In this document: positions 1-5,312 of the stretch, one piece after another
How the letters are laid out: each line of letters opens with the position of its first letter
Numbering within the stretch: position 1 is the first letter of the stretch
Origin: Actinomycetes bacterium
GTDB lineage: Bacteria > Actinomycetota > Actinomycetes > Propionibacteriales > Nocardioidaceae
Length of the DNA stretch: 6,415 nt
Direction of reading: 5' to 3'
Assembly: GCA_023252095.1 (NCBI GenBank)
Contig: JAHEXN010000206.1
Location: 1-6,415 of the forward strand
The notes under the pieces: model-generated
The model's input: only the letters and a program-made list of their open reading frames with translations
Told to the model about the DNA's origin: nothing
Database searches by the model: none
Translations under genes and position numbers: made by a program

Positions 1-988
1 TCGTGCCGTCGTCGTCGGCCCGGGAGACGAGCTTGTAGACGAACCCGGACGTGGGCACCCCTGATCCCGTGACGAGTGACGTCCCGACGCCGTAGCCGTC
101 GACGGGCGCGGCAGCCAGGGCGGCGATCGCGTGCTCGTCGAGGTCACTCGTCACGATGATGCGGGTCTCGGTGGCGCCGAGCCCGTCGAGCTGCTGGCGC
201 ACCTGGTGGGCGAGCGCGACGAGGTCCCCGGAGTCGATGCGCACCGCCCCGAGCCCCGAGCCGGCGACGTCGACCGCGGTACGGATCGCCTCGGCCACGT
301 CGTACGTGTCGACCAAGAGGGTCGTGCCGGTGCCGAGGGAGTCGACCTGCGCGACGAAGGCGTCGCGCTCGGTGTCGTGAAGCAGGGTGAAGGAGTGCGC
401 ACTCGTGCCGGTCGTGGGGACTCCGTGCGTGCGACCGGCCTCGAGGTTCGACGTCGCCGCGAATCCGACGAGGCAGGCGGCACGCGCCGCCGCCACTGCG
501 GCCTGCTCGTGCGTGCGACGCGAGCCCATCTCGATGCACGGGCGGCCTGCGGCCGCCGAGATCATGCGAGCGCCGGCGGACGCGATCGCGGAGTCGTGGT
601 TGAGGATCGACAGCAGCAGCGTCTCCAGCAGCACGCCCTCGGCGAACGTCGACTCGACCACGACGACGGGGGACTGCGGCAGGTAGACCTCGCCCTCGGC
701 GTAGCCCCAGATCGACCCGGAGAAGCGGTAGTCGGCGAGCCAGTCGAGCGTGGGGGAGTCGACGACCTCGGCCTCGCGGAGCCAGGCGAGCTCGGCGTCA
801 CCGAACCGGAACGTCTCGAGGGCGTCGAGCGCGCGCCCGATCCCGGCGACGACGCCGTACCGGCGTCCGCCCGTCAGACGGCGCGAGAAGAGCTCGAAGG
901 CGCTCGGCCGGTGAGCCGTGCCGTCGGCGAGCGCCGCCTGCAGCATCGTCAGCTCGTACCGGTCCGTCAGCAGCGCGGTGGAGGTCAC
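1..988 (-). CDS. pncB: nicotinate phosphoribosyltransferase, 5' part (runs off the window)
   Basis: Cytosolic enzyme of NAD salvage: nicotinate + PRPP (+ ATP) gives nicotinate mononucleotide. I translated the minus strand from GTG at 988; 329 codons are present, and full-length relatives have roughly 430-450 residues, so the C-terminal quarter is missing. Visible family motifs are LLTDRYELTM at 6-15, GRTHGVPTTGTSAHSF at 185-200, LLVDTYD near 224-230, RIDSGD at 250-255, TSDLDE at 280-285 and GVGTSLVTG at 300-308. H198 in GTSAHSF lies where the family has its phosphorylated histidine. The start is well fixed: an in-frame TAG lies three codons upstream and the next in-frame ATG is codon 15, inside a conserved motif. 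There is no Shine-Dalgarno sequence, and a TAGGCT box ends 6 bases before the GTG. It is divergent from clpS, as in mycobacteria. Family assignment is firm; the symbol follows the common actinobacterial name. Confidence 0.96.
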   Translation of the reverse strand, partial: MTSTALLTDRYELTMLQAALADGTAHRPSAFELFSRRLTGGRRYGVVAGIGRALDALETFRFGDAELAWLREAEVVDSPTLDWLADYRFSGSIWGYAEGEVYLPQSPVVVVESTFAEGVLLETLLLSILNHDSAIASAGARMISAAAGRPCIEMGSRRTHEQAAVAAARAACLVGFAATSNLEAGRTHGVPTTGTSAHSFTLLHDTERDAFVAQVDSLGTGTTLLVDTYDVAEAIRTAVDVAGSGLGAVRIDSGDLVALAHQVRQQLDGLGATETRIIVTSDLDEHAIAALAAAPVDGYGVGTSLVTGSGVPTSGFVYKLVSRADDDGT

Positions 989-994
989 CTCGCC

Positions 995-1000
995 AGCCTA
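995..1000 (-). promoter_or_regulatory. -10 box of pncB, predicted leaderless
   Basis: On the minus strand TAGGCT matches the actinobacterial TAnnnT -10 pattern. Six bases (GGCGAG) separate it from the GTG start, so transcription would begin at or next to the start codon. No good -35 hexamer is visible 16-18 bases upstream. Instead a GC-rich dyad (1015-1038) occupies that region. Confidence 0.6.
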
Positions 1001-1014
1001 GGCGGACCGGGGCC

Positions 1015-1038
1015 GGGGCCCGTCACCTGACGGGGCCC
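1015..1038. repeat. hairpin/dyad at the -35 region of pncB
   Basis: CCCGTCA (1019-1025) and TGACGGG (1028-1034) are perfectly complementary, and GGG/CCC extends the pairing past one bulged G at 1035. The dyad centre is about 39 bases upstream of the predicted pncB transcription start, so an operator overlapping the -35 region is possible. It also lies directly downstream, on the minus strand, of the structured element at 1037-1200 and shares two bases with it, so it could instead be that element's terminator. No T-tract follows. The pairing is seen; both roles are inference. Confidence 0.5.
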
Positions 1039-1200
1039 GTCGGACCGGACAAGCAGCCACGGACGGACCAGCCTGGCGCGGAGCGACGATGCATTCGTGC
1101 TGCCCTGACAACCGAGAAGCATCATCTGTGCTCCCGAGCGACGGAGTCGGAGCCCAGCGGCCCTCCGCCGTGGTCCGTGGCCGCTTGTCCGCTCCACCGG
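1037..1200 (-). ncRNA. candidate structured RNA or small palindromic element
   Basis: The arms 1037-1064 and 1173-1200 are reverse complements at 24 of 28 positions without gaps, and 21 of 23 over 1042-1064/1173-1195. Inside are three more pairings: GCGGAG (1078-1083) with CTCCGC (1163-1168); GCTCCCGA (1130-1137) with TCGGAGC (1147-1153), one bulged C; and GATGCATTC (1088-1096) with GAAGCATC (1116-1123), one bulged A. These nest without conflict as a long closing helix, an inner helix and two hairpins. Two of the four mismatches in the long helix (1041/1196 and 1055/1182) become G-U pairs only if the minus strand is transcribed, so that strand is preferred. I see no clear promoter for it. I do not recognise a known RNA family. 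A miniature transposable element with terminal inverted repeats is the alternative, but I find no target duplication at its edges. Confidence 0.4.
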
Positions 1201-1246
1201 TCGCGCGATGAGTCGCGGGTCGTTTCCTCCCTTGCTCGCCCTGGGT

Positions 1247-1252
1247 CACAAT
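1247..1252 (+). promoter_or_regulatory. -10 box of clpS, predicted leaderless
   Basis: CACAAT, then seven bases, then GTG at 1260. This repeats the spacing seen at mec, the PRPP-synthetase gene and murI, although the first base is C rather than T. The in-frame ATG at 1251 lies inside this box and has no Shine-Dalgarno sequence ahead of it, which favours the GTG. No convincing -35 was found. Confidence 0.45.
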
Positions 1253-1259
1253 GGGGGAC

Positions 1260-1568
1260 GTGCCCAAGACCGCTCCCGTCGAGCATGCCGACACCGAGGT
1301 CGACACCGACGTCGGCCTCGATCTCGTCGTCGACCGACCCTGGGTCACGATCGTCTGGAACGACCCGGTCAACCTCATGAGCTACGTGGCCTACGTGTTC
1401 CGCACGTACTTCGGCTACACCGAGGAGAAGGCCGAGACGTTGATGATGGCGGTCCACCAGGAGGGGCGCGCCGTCGTGTCCAGCGGCGGGCGCGAGGAGA
1501 TGGAGCGGCACGTCCAGGCGATGCACGACTACGGCCTCTGGGCCACCGTGCAGAAGGATGAGGCGTGA
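1260..1568 (+). CDS. clpS: ATP-dependent Clp protease adaptor ClpS
   Basis: Small cytosolic adaptor that binds N-terminal destabilising residues and hands the substrate to the Clp ATPase (ClpC1 in actinobacteria). From GTG the protein has 102 residues, normal for the family. A variable acidic N-terminus (1-26) precedes the ClpS core. Within the core are WVTIVWNDPVNLMSYV (28-43) with N34, D35 and M40, and the LMMAVHQEGRAVV segment (61-73) with H66; by this numbering these coincide with the pocket residues N34, D35, M40 and H66 of the E. coli protein. The C-terminal GLWATVQKDEA matches actinobacterial ClpS. An upstream ATG at 1251 would add three residues (MGD) but sits inside the predicted -10 box. 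The stop overlaps the next start as GTGA, so translation of the two is probably coupled. Confidence 0.95.
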   Translation: MPKTAPVEHADTEVDTDVGLDLVVDRPWVTIVWNDPVNLMSYVAYVFRTYFGYTEEKAETLMMAVHQEGRAVVSSGGREEMERHVQAMHDYGLWATVQKDEA

Positions 1569-2152
1569 AGCCGTTCCGTCGGCGCCGCCGCGGCAGCACC
1601 ACCGCGACGTTCGACCCGGGCGAGGCGGCCCTGCTCGCCAACCTCGCGCGCCAGGTCATCGAGCTGCTGCGCGACCGCCATGGCGAGTCCGTCGCCGACA
1701 CCGACCCGCTCGCGGCCCAGCTGGGGCTTGACGGCCCGTCGCTCCCGCCGGAGGACCCGGTCCTGCGACGCCTGCTGCCCGATGCGTACTCCGGCGACGA
1801 GGCCGAGGAGTCCGGCGAGTTCCGGAGGTACACCGAGCAGGCGCTCACCGCCGCGAAGGTCAGCCACGCGGAAGCCGTGCTGTCGTCGTTGGTCGTCGGA
1901 GGCTACGACCCCGACGCGGCCGAGATCCGCGGCCAGGAGGCGGTCGAGGTCGAGCTCGGGAACGAGGCGGTCCAGGCGTGGCTCAAGACGCTCACCGACA
2001 TCCGTCTCGCGATCGCGGTGCGGCTCGGCATCGAGACCGAGGAGGACGCCGCGCTGGTCGCGCGCTCCGAGGACGACGCCGTCGCCGCGATGAGCGACGT
2101 CTACGACTGGCTCGGCTACGTGCAGGAGTCCCTCATCAGCGTGCTCGACTGA
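1565..2152 (+). CDS. DUF2017 family protein, AosR-like, without cysteines
   Basis: 195 residues, the usual size for DUF2017, an actinobacterial family normally found next to clpS. After a very basic start (KPFRRRRRG) the sequence is mostly predicted helix: segments around 18-37, DPVLRRLLPDAY at 64-75, EFRRYTEQAL at 85-94, a long stretch 97-153 including WLKTLTDIRLAIAVRLG, and YDWLGYVQESL at 180-190. The GTG start overlaps the clpS stop by four bases and has AAGGA at 1554-1558, six bases upstream. The M. tuberculosis homologue Rv1332 has been described (my recollection) as AosR, a redox-sensing transcription factor that works with SigH and activates mec-cysO-cysM through a CxxxC disulfide. The protein here contains no cysteine, so that switch cannot operate in the same way. 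Family assignment is firm; the regulatory role here is inferred from position. Confidence 0.9.
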   Translation: MKPFRRRRRGSTTATFDPGEAALLANLARQVIELLRDRHGESVADTDPLAAQLGLDGPSLPPEDPVLRRLLPDAYSGDEAEESGEFRRYTEQALTAAKVSHAEAVLSSLVVGGYDPDAAEIRGQEAVEVELGNEAVQAWLKTLTDIRLAIAVRLGIETEEDAALVARSEDDAVAAMSDVYDWLGYVQESLISVLD

Positions 2153-2162
2153 ACGACCGTTC
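2151..2162. promoter_or_regulatory. GAAC-N4-GTTC dyad (LexA-box-like)
   Basis: GAACGACCGTTC overlaps the DUF2017 stop codon. The GAAC-N4-GTTC core is what actinobacterial and Bacillus LexA recognise, but the flanking bases (T and C) do not match the usual outer C and G. It lies upstream of the predicted -35 of mec. A chance match is quite possible. Confidence 0.2.
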
Positions 2163-2175
2163 CTCGGACGCACCA

Positions 2176-2189
2176 CGGGACCGGTCCCG
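2176..2189. repeat. 14-bp perfect palindrome over the mec -35 region
   Basis: CGGGACCGGTCCCG is a perfect palindrome in the 59-base gap between the DUF2017 gene and mec. With the -10 box at 2199-2204 and a 17-base spacer, the -35 hexamer would start exactly at its left end. It is therefore well placed as an operator controlling the cysteine genes. The factor is unknown; the neighbouring DUF2017/AosR-like protein is one candidate. Confidence 0.5.
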
Positions 2190-2198
2190 CGGCGTCGA

Positions 2199-2204
2199 TA
2201 GGAT
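2199..2204 (+). promoter_or_regulatory. -10 box of mec-cysO-cysM, predicted leaderless
   Basis: TAGGAT fits TAnnnT and ends seven bases before GTG at 2212. It marks a separate promoter for the cysteine genes and selects GTG 2212 over the in-frame GTG at 2206, which would lie one base after the box. Confidence 0.6.
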
Positions 2205-2211
2205 CGTGAGC

Positions 2212-2673
2212 GTGCTGACCATCGAGCGGGAGATCCGCGACGCGATCGTCGCCCACGCCCGGCGCGACCACCCCGACGAGGCGTGCGGCGTCGTCGCCGG
2301 TCTGGAAGGCTCCGACCGCCCGACCCGGCTCGTTCCGATGCTCAACGCCGCGATGTCGCCCACGTTCTACGAGTTCGACTCCGGTGACCTGTTCCGCCTG
2401 TATCGGGACATGGACGAGCGCGGCGAGGTCCCGGTCGTGATCTACCACTCCCACACCGCCACCGAGGCGTACCCGTCGCGCACCGACGTCTCGATCGCGC
2501 AGGAGCCCTTCGCCCACTACGTGCTCGTCAGCACGCGGGACGGTGCCCACGAGTCCGGACCCGTCGACTTCCGGTCGTACCGGATCGTCGACGGCGAGGT
2601 CACCGAGGAAGAAGTCATCGTCGTCGAGCGTTACGCAGACGACGTCCCCGATCCGAAGAGAGAGTCCGCCTGA
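2212..2673 (+). CDS. mec: Mec, JAMM/Mov34 zinc metalloprotease releasing cysteine from CysO
   Basis: Zinc peptidase that, by homology to M. tuberculosis Mec (Rv1334), hydrolyses the CysO-cysteine adduct to free cysteine and regenerates the CysO carrier. 153 residues from GTG 2212. The JAMM signature is complete: catalytic glutamate E23 in PDEACG, zinc ligands H79 and H81 in YHSH, then seven residues, S89, two residues and the third ligand D92 (HSH-x7-S-x2-D). No signal peptide or membrane segment is seen, so it is cytosolic. GTG 2206 is an alternative start, two residues longer; the -10 spacing favours 2212. The stop overlaps the cysO start (TGATG), so the two are co-transcribed and likely coupled. 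The neighbours cysO and cysM make the specific assignment much stronger than the fold alone. Confidence 0.93.
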   Translation: MLTIEREIRDAIVAHARRDHPDEACGVVAGLEGSDRPTRLVPMLNAAMSPTFYEFDSGDLFRLYRDMDERGEVPVVIYHSHTATEAYPSRTDVSIAQEPFAHYVLVSTRDGAHESGPVDFRSYRIVDGEVTEEEVIVVERYADDVPDPKRESA

Positions 2674-2957
2674 TGGCCATCGAGGTCCGCATCCCCACGA
2701 TCCTGCGCACGTACACCGGGGGTGAGCGTGCGGTGGAGTCCTCCGGCTCCTCGGTCGCCGAGCTCATCGACTCCCTGGAGTCGGCGCACCCCGGCATCAA
2801 GGACCGCCTCGTCGAGGACGGCGCCGACGGCCCGGCCGTGCGGCGGTTCGTCAACATCTACGTCGACGACGAGGACATCCGGTTCACGGGTGCGCTGGCG
2901 ACCGAGCTCTCCGAGAGCTCGACCGTCGTGATCCTCCCGGCGGTTGCAGGCGGGTGA
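2673..2957 (+). CDS. cysO: CysO, ubiquitin-like sulfur carrier protein
   Basis: 94-residue MoaD/ThiS-type beta-grasp protein. In the pathway worked out for M. tuberculosis, its C-terminus is activated and converted to a thiocarboxylate, then used by CysM as the sulfur donor. The sequence begins IEVRIPTILRTYTGG, has RFVNIYVDDEDIRF at about 58-71, and ends ILPAVAGG. The final two residues are the free Gly-Gly required for thiocarboxylate formation, so no C-terminal trimming is needed. The ATG shares one base with the mec stop. Only a weak purine-rich run (around 2656-2664) lies upstream, so translation is probably coupled. The activating MoeZ-type enzyme is not in this window and must be encoded elsewhere. 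Confidence 0.94.
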   Translation: MAIEVRIPTILRTYTGGERAVESSGSSVAELIDSLESAHPGIKDRLVEDGADGPAVRRFVNIYVDDEDIRFTGALATELSESSTVVILPAVAGG

Positions 2958-3901
2958 AGTACGCCAACCTGATCGAGTCGGTCGGCGGCACGCCCCTGGT
3001 GGGCCTGCCGACGCTCTCGCCGACCCCGGACGTGCGGCTGTGGGCCAAGCTCGAGGACCAGAACCCCACGGGCTCCATCAAGGACCGCGCGGCGCTCGCG
3101 ATGATCGAGGCCGCCGAGGCCGAGGGCCGTCTGACGCCGGGCTGCACGATCCTGGAGCCCACGAGCGGCAACACGGGCATCTCGATGGCGATGGTCGCGA
3201 AGCTGCGCGGCTACCGCATGGTCTGCGTCATGCCGGAGAACACCTCCGAGGAGCGCCGCCAGCTGCTGCGCATGTGGGGCGCCGAGATCATCCCGTCGCC
3301 CGCCGCCGGAGGCTCGAACGAGGCCGTCCGCGTGGCCAAGGGCATCGCGGCCGAGAACCCGGACTGGGTCATGCTCTACCAGTACGGCAACCCGGCCAAC
3401 GCAGGCGCGCACTACAGCGGCACCGGCCCGGAGATCCTGGCCGACCTGCCCGAGGTCACGCACTTCGTGGGCGGCCTCGGCACCACCGGGACCCTGATGG
3501 GCGTGGGCCGCTTCTTCCGTGAGCACCAGCCCGGCGTGCGCATCGTGGCCGCGGAGCCGCGCTACGGCGAGCTCGTCTACGGCCTGCGCAACCTCGACGA
3601 GGGCTTCGTGCCCGAGCTGTACGACGAGAGCCTGATCGATGCCCGGTTCAGCGTCGGCCCGCGCGATGCCGTGCGGCGCGTGCGCGAGCTGATCGAGTCC
3701 GAGGGCATCTTCGCCGGCATCTCGACGGGGGCCATCCTGCATGCCGCGCTCGCGCAGGCCGCCAAGAGCGTCAAGGCCGGCGAGCGTGCCGACATCGTGT
3801 TCGTCGTGTGCGACGGCGGCTGGAAGTACCTCTCGACCGGCGCCTACGAGGGCACGCTCGACGAGGCCGAGGACGCCCTCGACGGCCAGCTCTGGGCCTG
3901 A
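2954..3901 (+). CDS. cysM: CysM, O-phosphoserine sulfhydrylase (CysO-dependent cysteine synthase)
   Basis: PLP enzyme, 315 residues, that makes cysteine on the CysO thiocarboxylate from O-phosphoserine (known for the mycobacterial enzyme). Visible elements are the PLP lysine K43 in PTGSIKDRA, the substrate loop PTSGNTG at 69-75, the phosphate-binding GTTGT at 176-180, and GISTGA at 255-260 by the pyridine ring. R212 in LRNLDEGFVPELYD aligns with R220 of M. tuberculosis CysM, the residue linked to phosphoserine preference; K43 and K51 show the same offset of eight. This argues for the phosphoserine enzyme rather than an acetylserine-dependent CysK/CysM. The GTG start overlaps the cysO stop as GTGA, so expression is coupled to its sulfur carrier. 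The C-terminus ends DGQLWA, close to the mycobacterial form. Confidence 0.96.
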   Translation: MKYANLIESVGGTPLVGLPTLSPTPDVRLWAKLEDQNPTGSIKDRAALAMIEAAEAEGRLTPGCTILEPTSGNTGISMAMVAKLRGYRMVCVMPENTSEERRQLLRMWGAEIIPSPAAGGSNEAVRVAKGIAAENPDWVMLYQYGNPANAGAHYSGTGPEILADLPEVTHFVGGLGTTGTLMGVGRFFREHQPGVRIVAAEPRYGELVYGLRNLDEGFVPELYDESLIDARFSVGPRDAVRRVRELIESEGIFAGISTGAILHAALAQAAKSVKAGERADIVFVVCDGGWKYLSTGAYEGTLDEAEDALDGQLWA

Positions 3902-3929
3902 GTCACGGCGTTGAGCCACTCCCGTGGTC

Positions 3930-3943
3930 CCATGGGCCCATGG
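3930..3943. repeat. 14-bp perfect palindrome at the start of the membrane-protein gene
   Basis: CCATGGGCCCATGG is a perfect palindrome that includes the proposed ATG at 3940. As RNA it could hide the start codon; as DNA it could be a protein site. It may equally be chance in GC-rich sequence. No promoter is evident in the 38 bases after cysM. Confidence 0.4.
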
Positions 3944-4281
3944 AGGTGGAGCGCCGCTTCGGCCGGAGCCTGGCGTGGATGTTCGGCTGCGTGGGTGCGG
4001 TGTGGCTCGTCGCGGTGACGGCCTACGTGCTGCTGCCCGACCACAACCCGCCGGGGCAGTGCGAGGGCATCGGCTGGGGATGCACGCTGACCCCGCGAGA
4101 CGGAGTGCTGTTCGCGATGATGTTCCTCGGCGTGCCGGTCACGGTCGGCACGGTCGTGATCGGAACGATCTGGGTCGCCTTCTGGCACACGCGATGGGGT
4201 GCGATGGCGACGGGGCTCAGCGCGTTCGCGGCGGGTCTGGTCGTCTGCATCGCCTTCGCAGCGGCCCTCGCGGCGGGTTGA
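3940..4281 (+). CDS. small three-helix membrane protein, unknown function
   Basis: I do not recognise a named family. The 113-residue protein has a short basic N-terminus (MEVERRFGRS) and three hydrophobic helices at about 12-33, 55-82 and 88-112, so it should be an inner-membrane protein. Between helices 1 and 2 lies a hydrophilic loop, PDHNPPGQCEGIGWGCTLTP, with two cysteines (C41 and C48). The positive-inside rule puts the N-terminus in the cytosol, so this loop faces outward and a disulfide is possible. The start is uncertain: ATG 3940 lacks a Shine-Dalgarno sequence, and GTG 3946 or ATG 3979 are in frame. It begins 38 bases after cysM with no visible promoter, so it is probably co-transcribed with the cysteine genes, though a functional link is not shown. 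Mycobacteria have a rhomboid-family gene at this place; this protein lacks rhomboid motifs. Confidence 0.75.
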   Translation: MEVERRFGRSLAWMFGCVGAVWLVAVTAYVLLPDHNPPGQCEGIGWGCTLTPRDGVLFAMMFLGVPVTVGTVVIGTIWVAFWHTRWGAMATGLSAFAAGLVVCIAFAAALAAG

Positions 4282-4321
4282 GGCAGCGCGAACGCTCTCG
4301 GGTCCGCTGCGAGTCATCGGC

Positions 4322-4354
4322 GTCGAGCACCCCTCACACGATGCGGTGCTCGAC
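4322..4354. terminator. 10-bp stem-loop between convergent genes, possible bidirectional terminator
   Basis: GTCGAGCACC (4322-4331) pairs perfectly with GGTGCTCGAC (4345-4354) around a 13-base loop. It lies between the convergent membrane-protein and FAH-family genes and contains the FAH stop codon in its loop. No T-tract follows on either strand, so this would be a U-less terminator of the kind reported in actinobacteria. The stem is seen; terminator activity is inferred from its place. Confidence 0.45.
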
Positions 4355-5230
4355 CCGACCGAGTCCGTCCAGCTCGAGCCGGAGCGTCTGGCCCGGGGTG
4401 AGCCAGTGGCCGGTCTCCATGCCACTGCCGCCGGGCAGCGTGCCGGTGCCGAACAGCTCGTAGGGCTGCAGCGTCTCGCTGCGCGAGGCGTGGGCGAGCA
4501 CCTCGCCGAGCGACCAGCGCATCCCGGCCGACGACACCTCGCTGACGACCTCGCCGTCGATCACGACCCGCCCGGTCAGGTCGTCGAGGCGCGGCAGCAC
4601 CTCGTCGGCGGTCGCGGCGACGTCCGACAGCGAGCTGGCGAAGTGCTTGGACTTCTGCGGTCCGAACCCGGAGGCCATCTCGGTGCGCTGGACGTCACGG
4701 GCGCTGAAGTCGTTGAGGACGCAGAACGCGCCGATCGCCGCCTCGGCCTCCTCGGGCGAGGCGTCCCGCAGGGGGCGGGCGAGGACGAAGCCGAGCTCGA
4801 GCTCGAAGTCGAGTGCCTCGGAGTACCGGGGGAAGGCGACATCGGCGCCGCTCGGGAGGAATGTGCTGTGGTTGCCGAAGTAGTAGACCGGCTGGGCGTG
4901 GAAGAGCCGGTGCGGCCGGAACTTCGGGAACGGCTTGCGGGTGAGGCGTTCGATCGTCGTCGCAGCGCGGTGCTGGCCGGGGTGGAATCGCTCGACGAGC
5001 CCGCGTGAGGCGTCGATGTTGTGCTGCTCGTAGAGCAGGAAGTCGCGAAACGACAGCGGCTGGAACGGGAGGACGCTCGCCTGGGGATGCCGCCCGGCGA
5101 CCTCGGTCTCGTATGCCTCGGAGAACGGGGACGGTCCCAAGGGCGAGGCGTCGAGGGGCTGCCACGTGCCGCTTGCGTCGCGCTTCTGGTGGACGAGAGT
5201 GCCCTGGTCCAGGGTCCGGCGGAAGAACAT
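4334..5230 (-). CDS. fumarylacetoacetate hydrolase family protein
   Basis: 298 residues from ATG 5230, related to fumarylacetoacetases, which split a C-C bond of a 1,3-diketo acid using a divalent metal. The active site aligns with the human enzyme: D63 in FRDF with D126, H70 in YEQH with the catalytic H133 (same spacing of seven), E143 and E145 in LDFELELGF with E199 and E201, D174 in NDFSARD with D233, and K195 in GPQKSK with K253. GNHSTF at 119-124 and the C-terminal GTGTLPGG also fit the fold. The start is firm: AAGGAG lies six bases upstream, and the open frame beyond it runs into the divergent promoter region. No other tyrosine- or aromatic-degradation gene is nearby, so the substrate is unknown. 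A role in tyrosine breakdown is possible but not supported by neighbours. Confidence 0.9.
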   Translation of the reverse strand: MFFRRTLDQGTLVHQKRDASGTWQPLDASPLGPSPFSEAYETEVAGRHPQASVLPFQPLSFRDFLLYEQHNIDASRGLVERFHPGQHRAATTIERLTRKPFPKFRPHRLFHAQPVYYFGNHSTFLPSGADVAFPRYSEALDFELELGFVLARPLRDASPEEAEAAIGAFCVLNDFSARDVQRTEMASGFGPQKSKHFASSLSDVAATADEVLPRLDDLTGRVVIDGEVVSEVSSAGMRWSLGEVLAHASRSETLQPYELFGTGTLPGGSGMETGHWLTPGQTLRLELDGLGRVEHRIV

Positions 5231-5236
5231 GACGGG

Positions 5237-5242
5237 CTCCTT
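5237..5242 (-). promoter_or_regulatory. ribosome binding site of the FAH-family gene
   Basis: Minus-strand AAGGAG, six bases ahead of ATG 5230. It fixes the start of this gene and contrasts with the neighbouring genes, which lack such a site. Confidence 0.8.
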
Positions 5243-5268
5243 CGGGTTGCCGCACGATAGCAACGTGA
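5242..5268 (-). promoter_or_regulatory. -10 box and flanking dyad of the FAH-family gene
   Basis: Minus-strand TATCGT (5259-5254) fits TAnnnT and predicts a start near 5247, giving a leader of about 17 bases that carries the Shine-Dalgarno sequence. GTTGC (5246-5250) and GCAAC (5260-5264) flank the box symmetrically with a nine-base spacer, and TC/GA extends the dyad to 5242-5268 with two mismatched positions per arm. A repressor site over the promoter is plausible. No -35 consensus is visible. Confidence 0.4.
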
Positions 5269-5299
5269 CGCAGGAGTAGGCGCAGGCCCCGACCTCCCC

Positions 5300-5305
5300 T
5301 AGGCT
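5300..5305 (+). promoter_or_regulatory. -10 box of the PRPP-synthetase-like gene, predicted leaderless
   Basis: TAGGCT followed by seven bases and GTG at 5313; the same hexamer precedes pncB. No -35 consensus is visible, and no Shine-Dalgarno sequence precedes the GTG. Confidence 0.6.
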
Positions 5306-5312
5306 TCCCTCC

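Noticed and set aside
131..1030. Long plus-strand open frame opposite pncB
   Set aside because: It is a GC-rich antisense shadow. The minus strand gives a complete run of nicotinate phosphoribosyltransferase motifs.
1089..1211. A 40-codon open frame (MHSCCPDNR...) with GGAG five bases upstream and two adjacent Cys codons, reminiscent of cysteine-sensing leader peptides
   Set aside because: Its first codons have low GC at third positions, unlike the real genes here. It lies inside the inverted-repeat element, and the next gene is clpS with its own leaderless promoter rather than a cysteine gene. No promoter box precedes it.
1204..1217. Five-bp hairpin CGCGA/TCGCG followed by a pyrimidine-rich run, a possible plus-strand terminator after the 1037-1200 element
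   Set aside because: The stem is short, the run after it is interrupted rather than a T-tract, and the pairing evidence favours minus-strand transcription of the element.
2153..2211. The DUF2017-mec gap as part of the mec coding frame (in-frame upstream ATG at 1978)
   Set aside because: The extension would overlap most of the last third of the DUF2017 gene and has no family similarity before the residues encoded from 2212.
2858..3919. 353-codon minus-strand open frame opposite cysM
   Set aside because: It is a shadow of cysM, has low-complexity composition and shows no recognisable motif.
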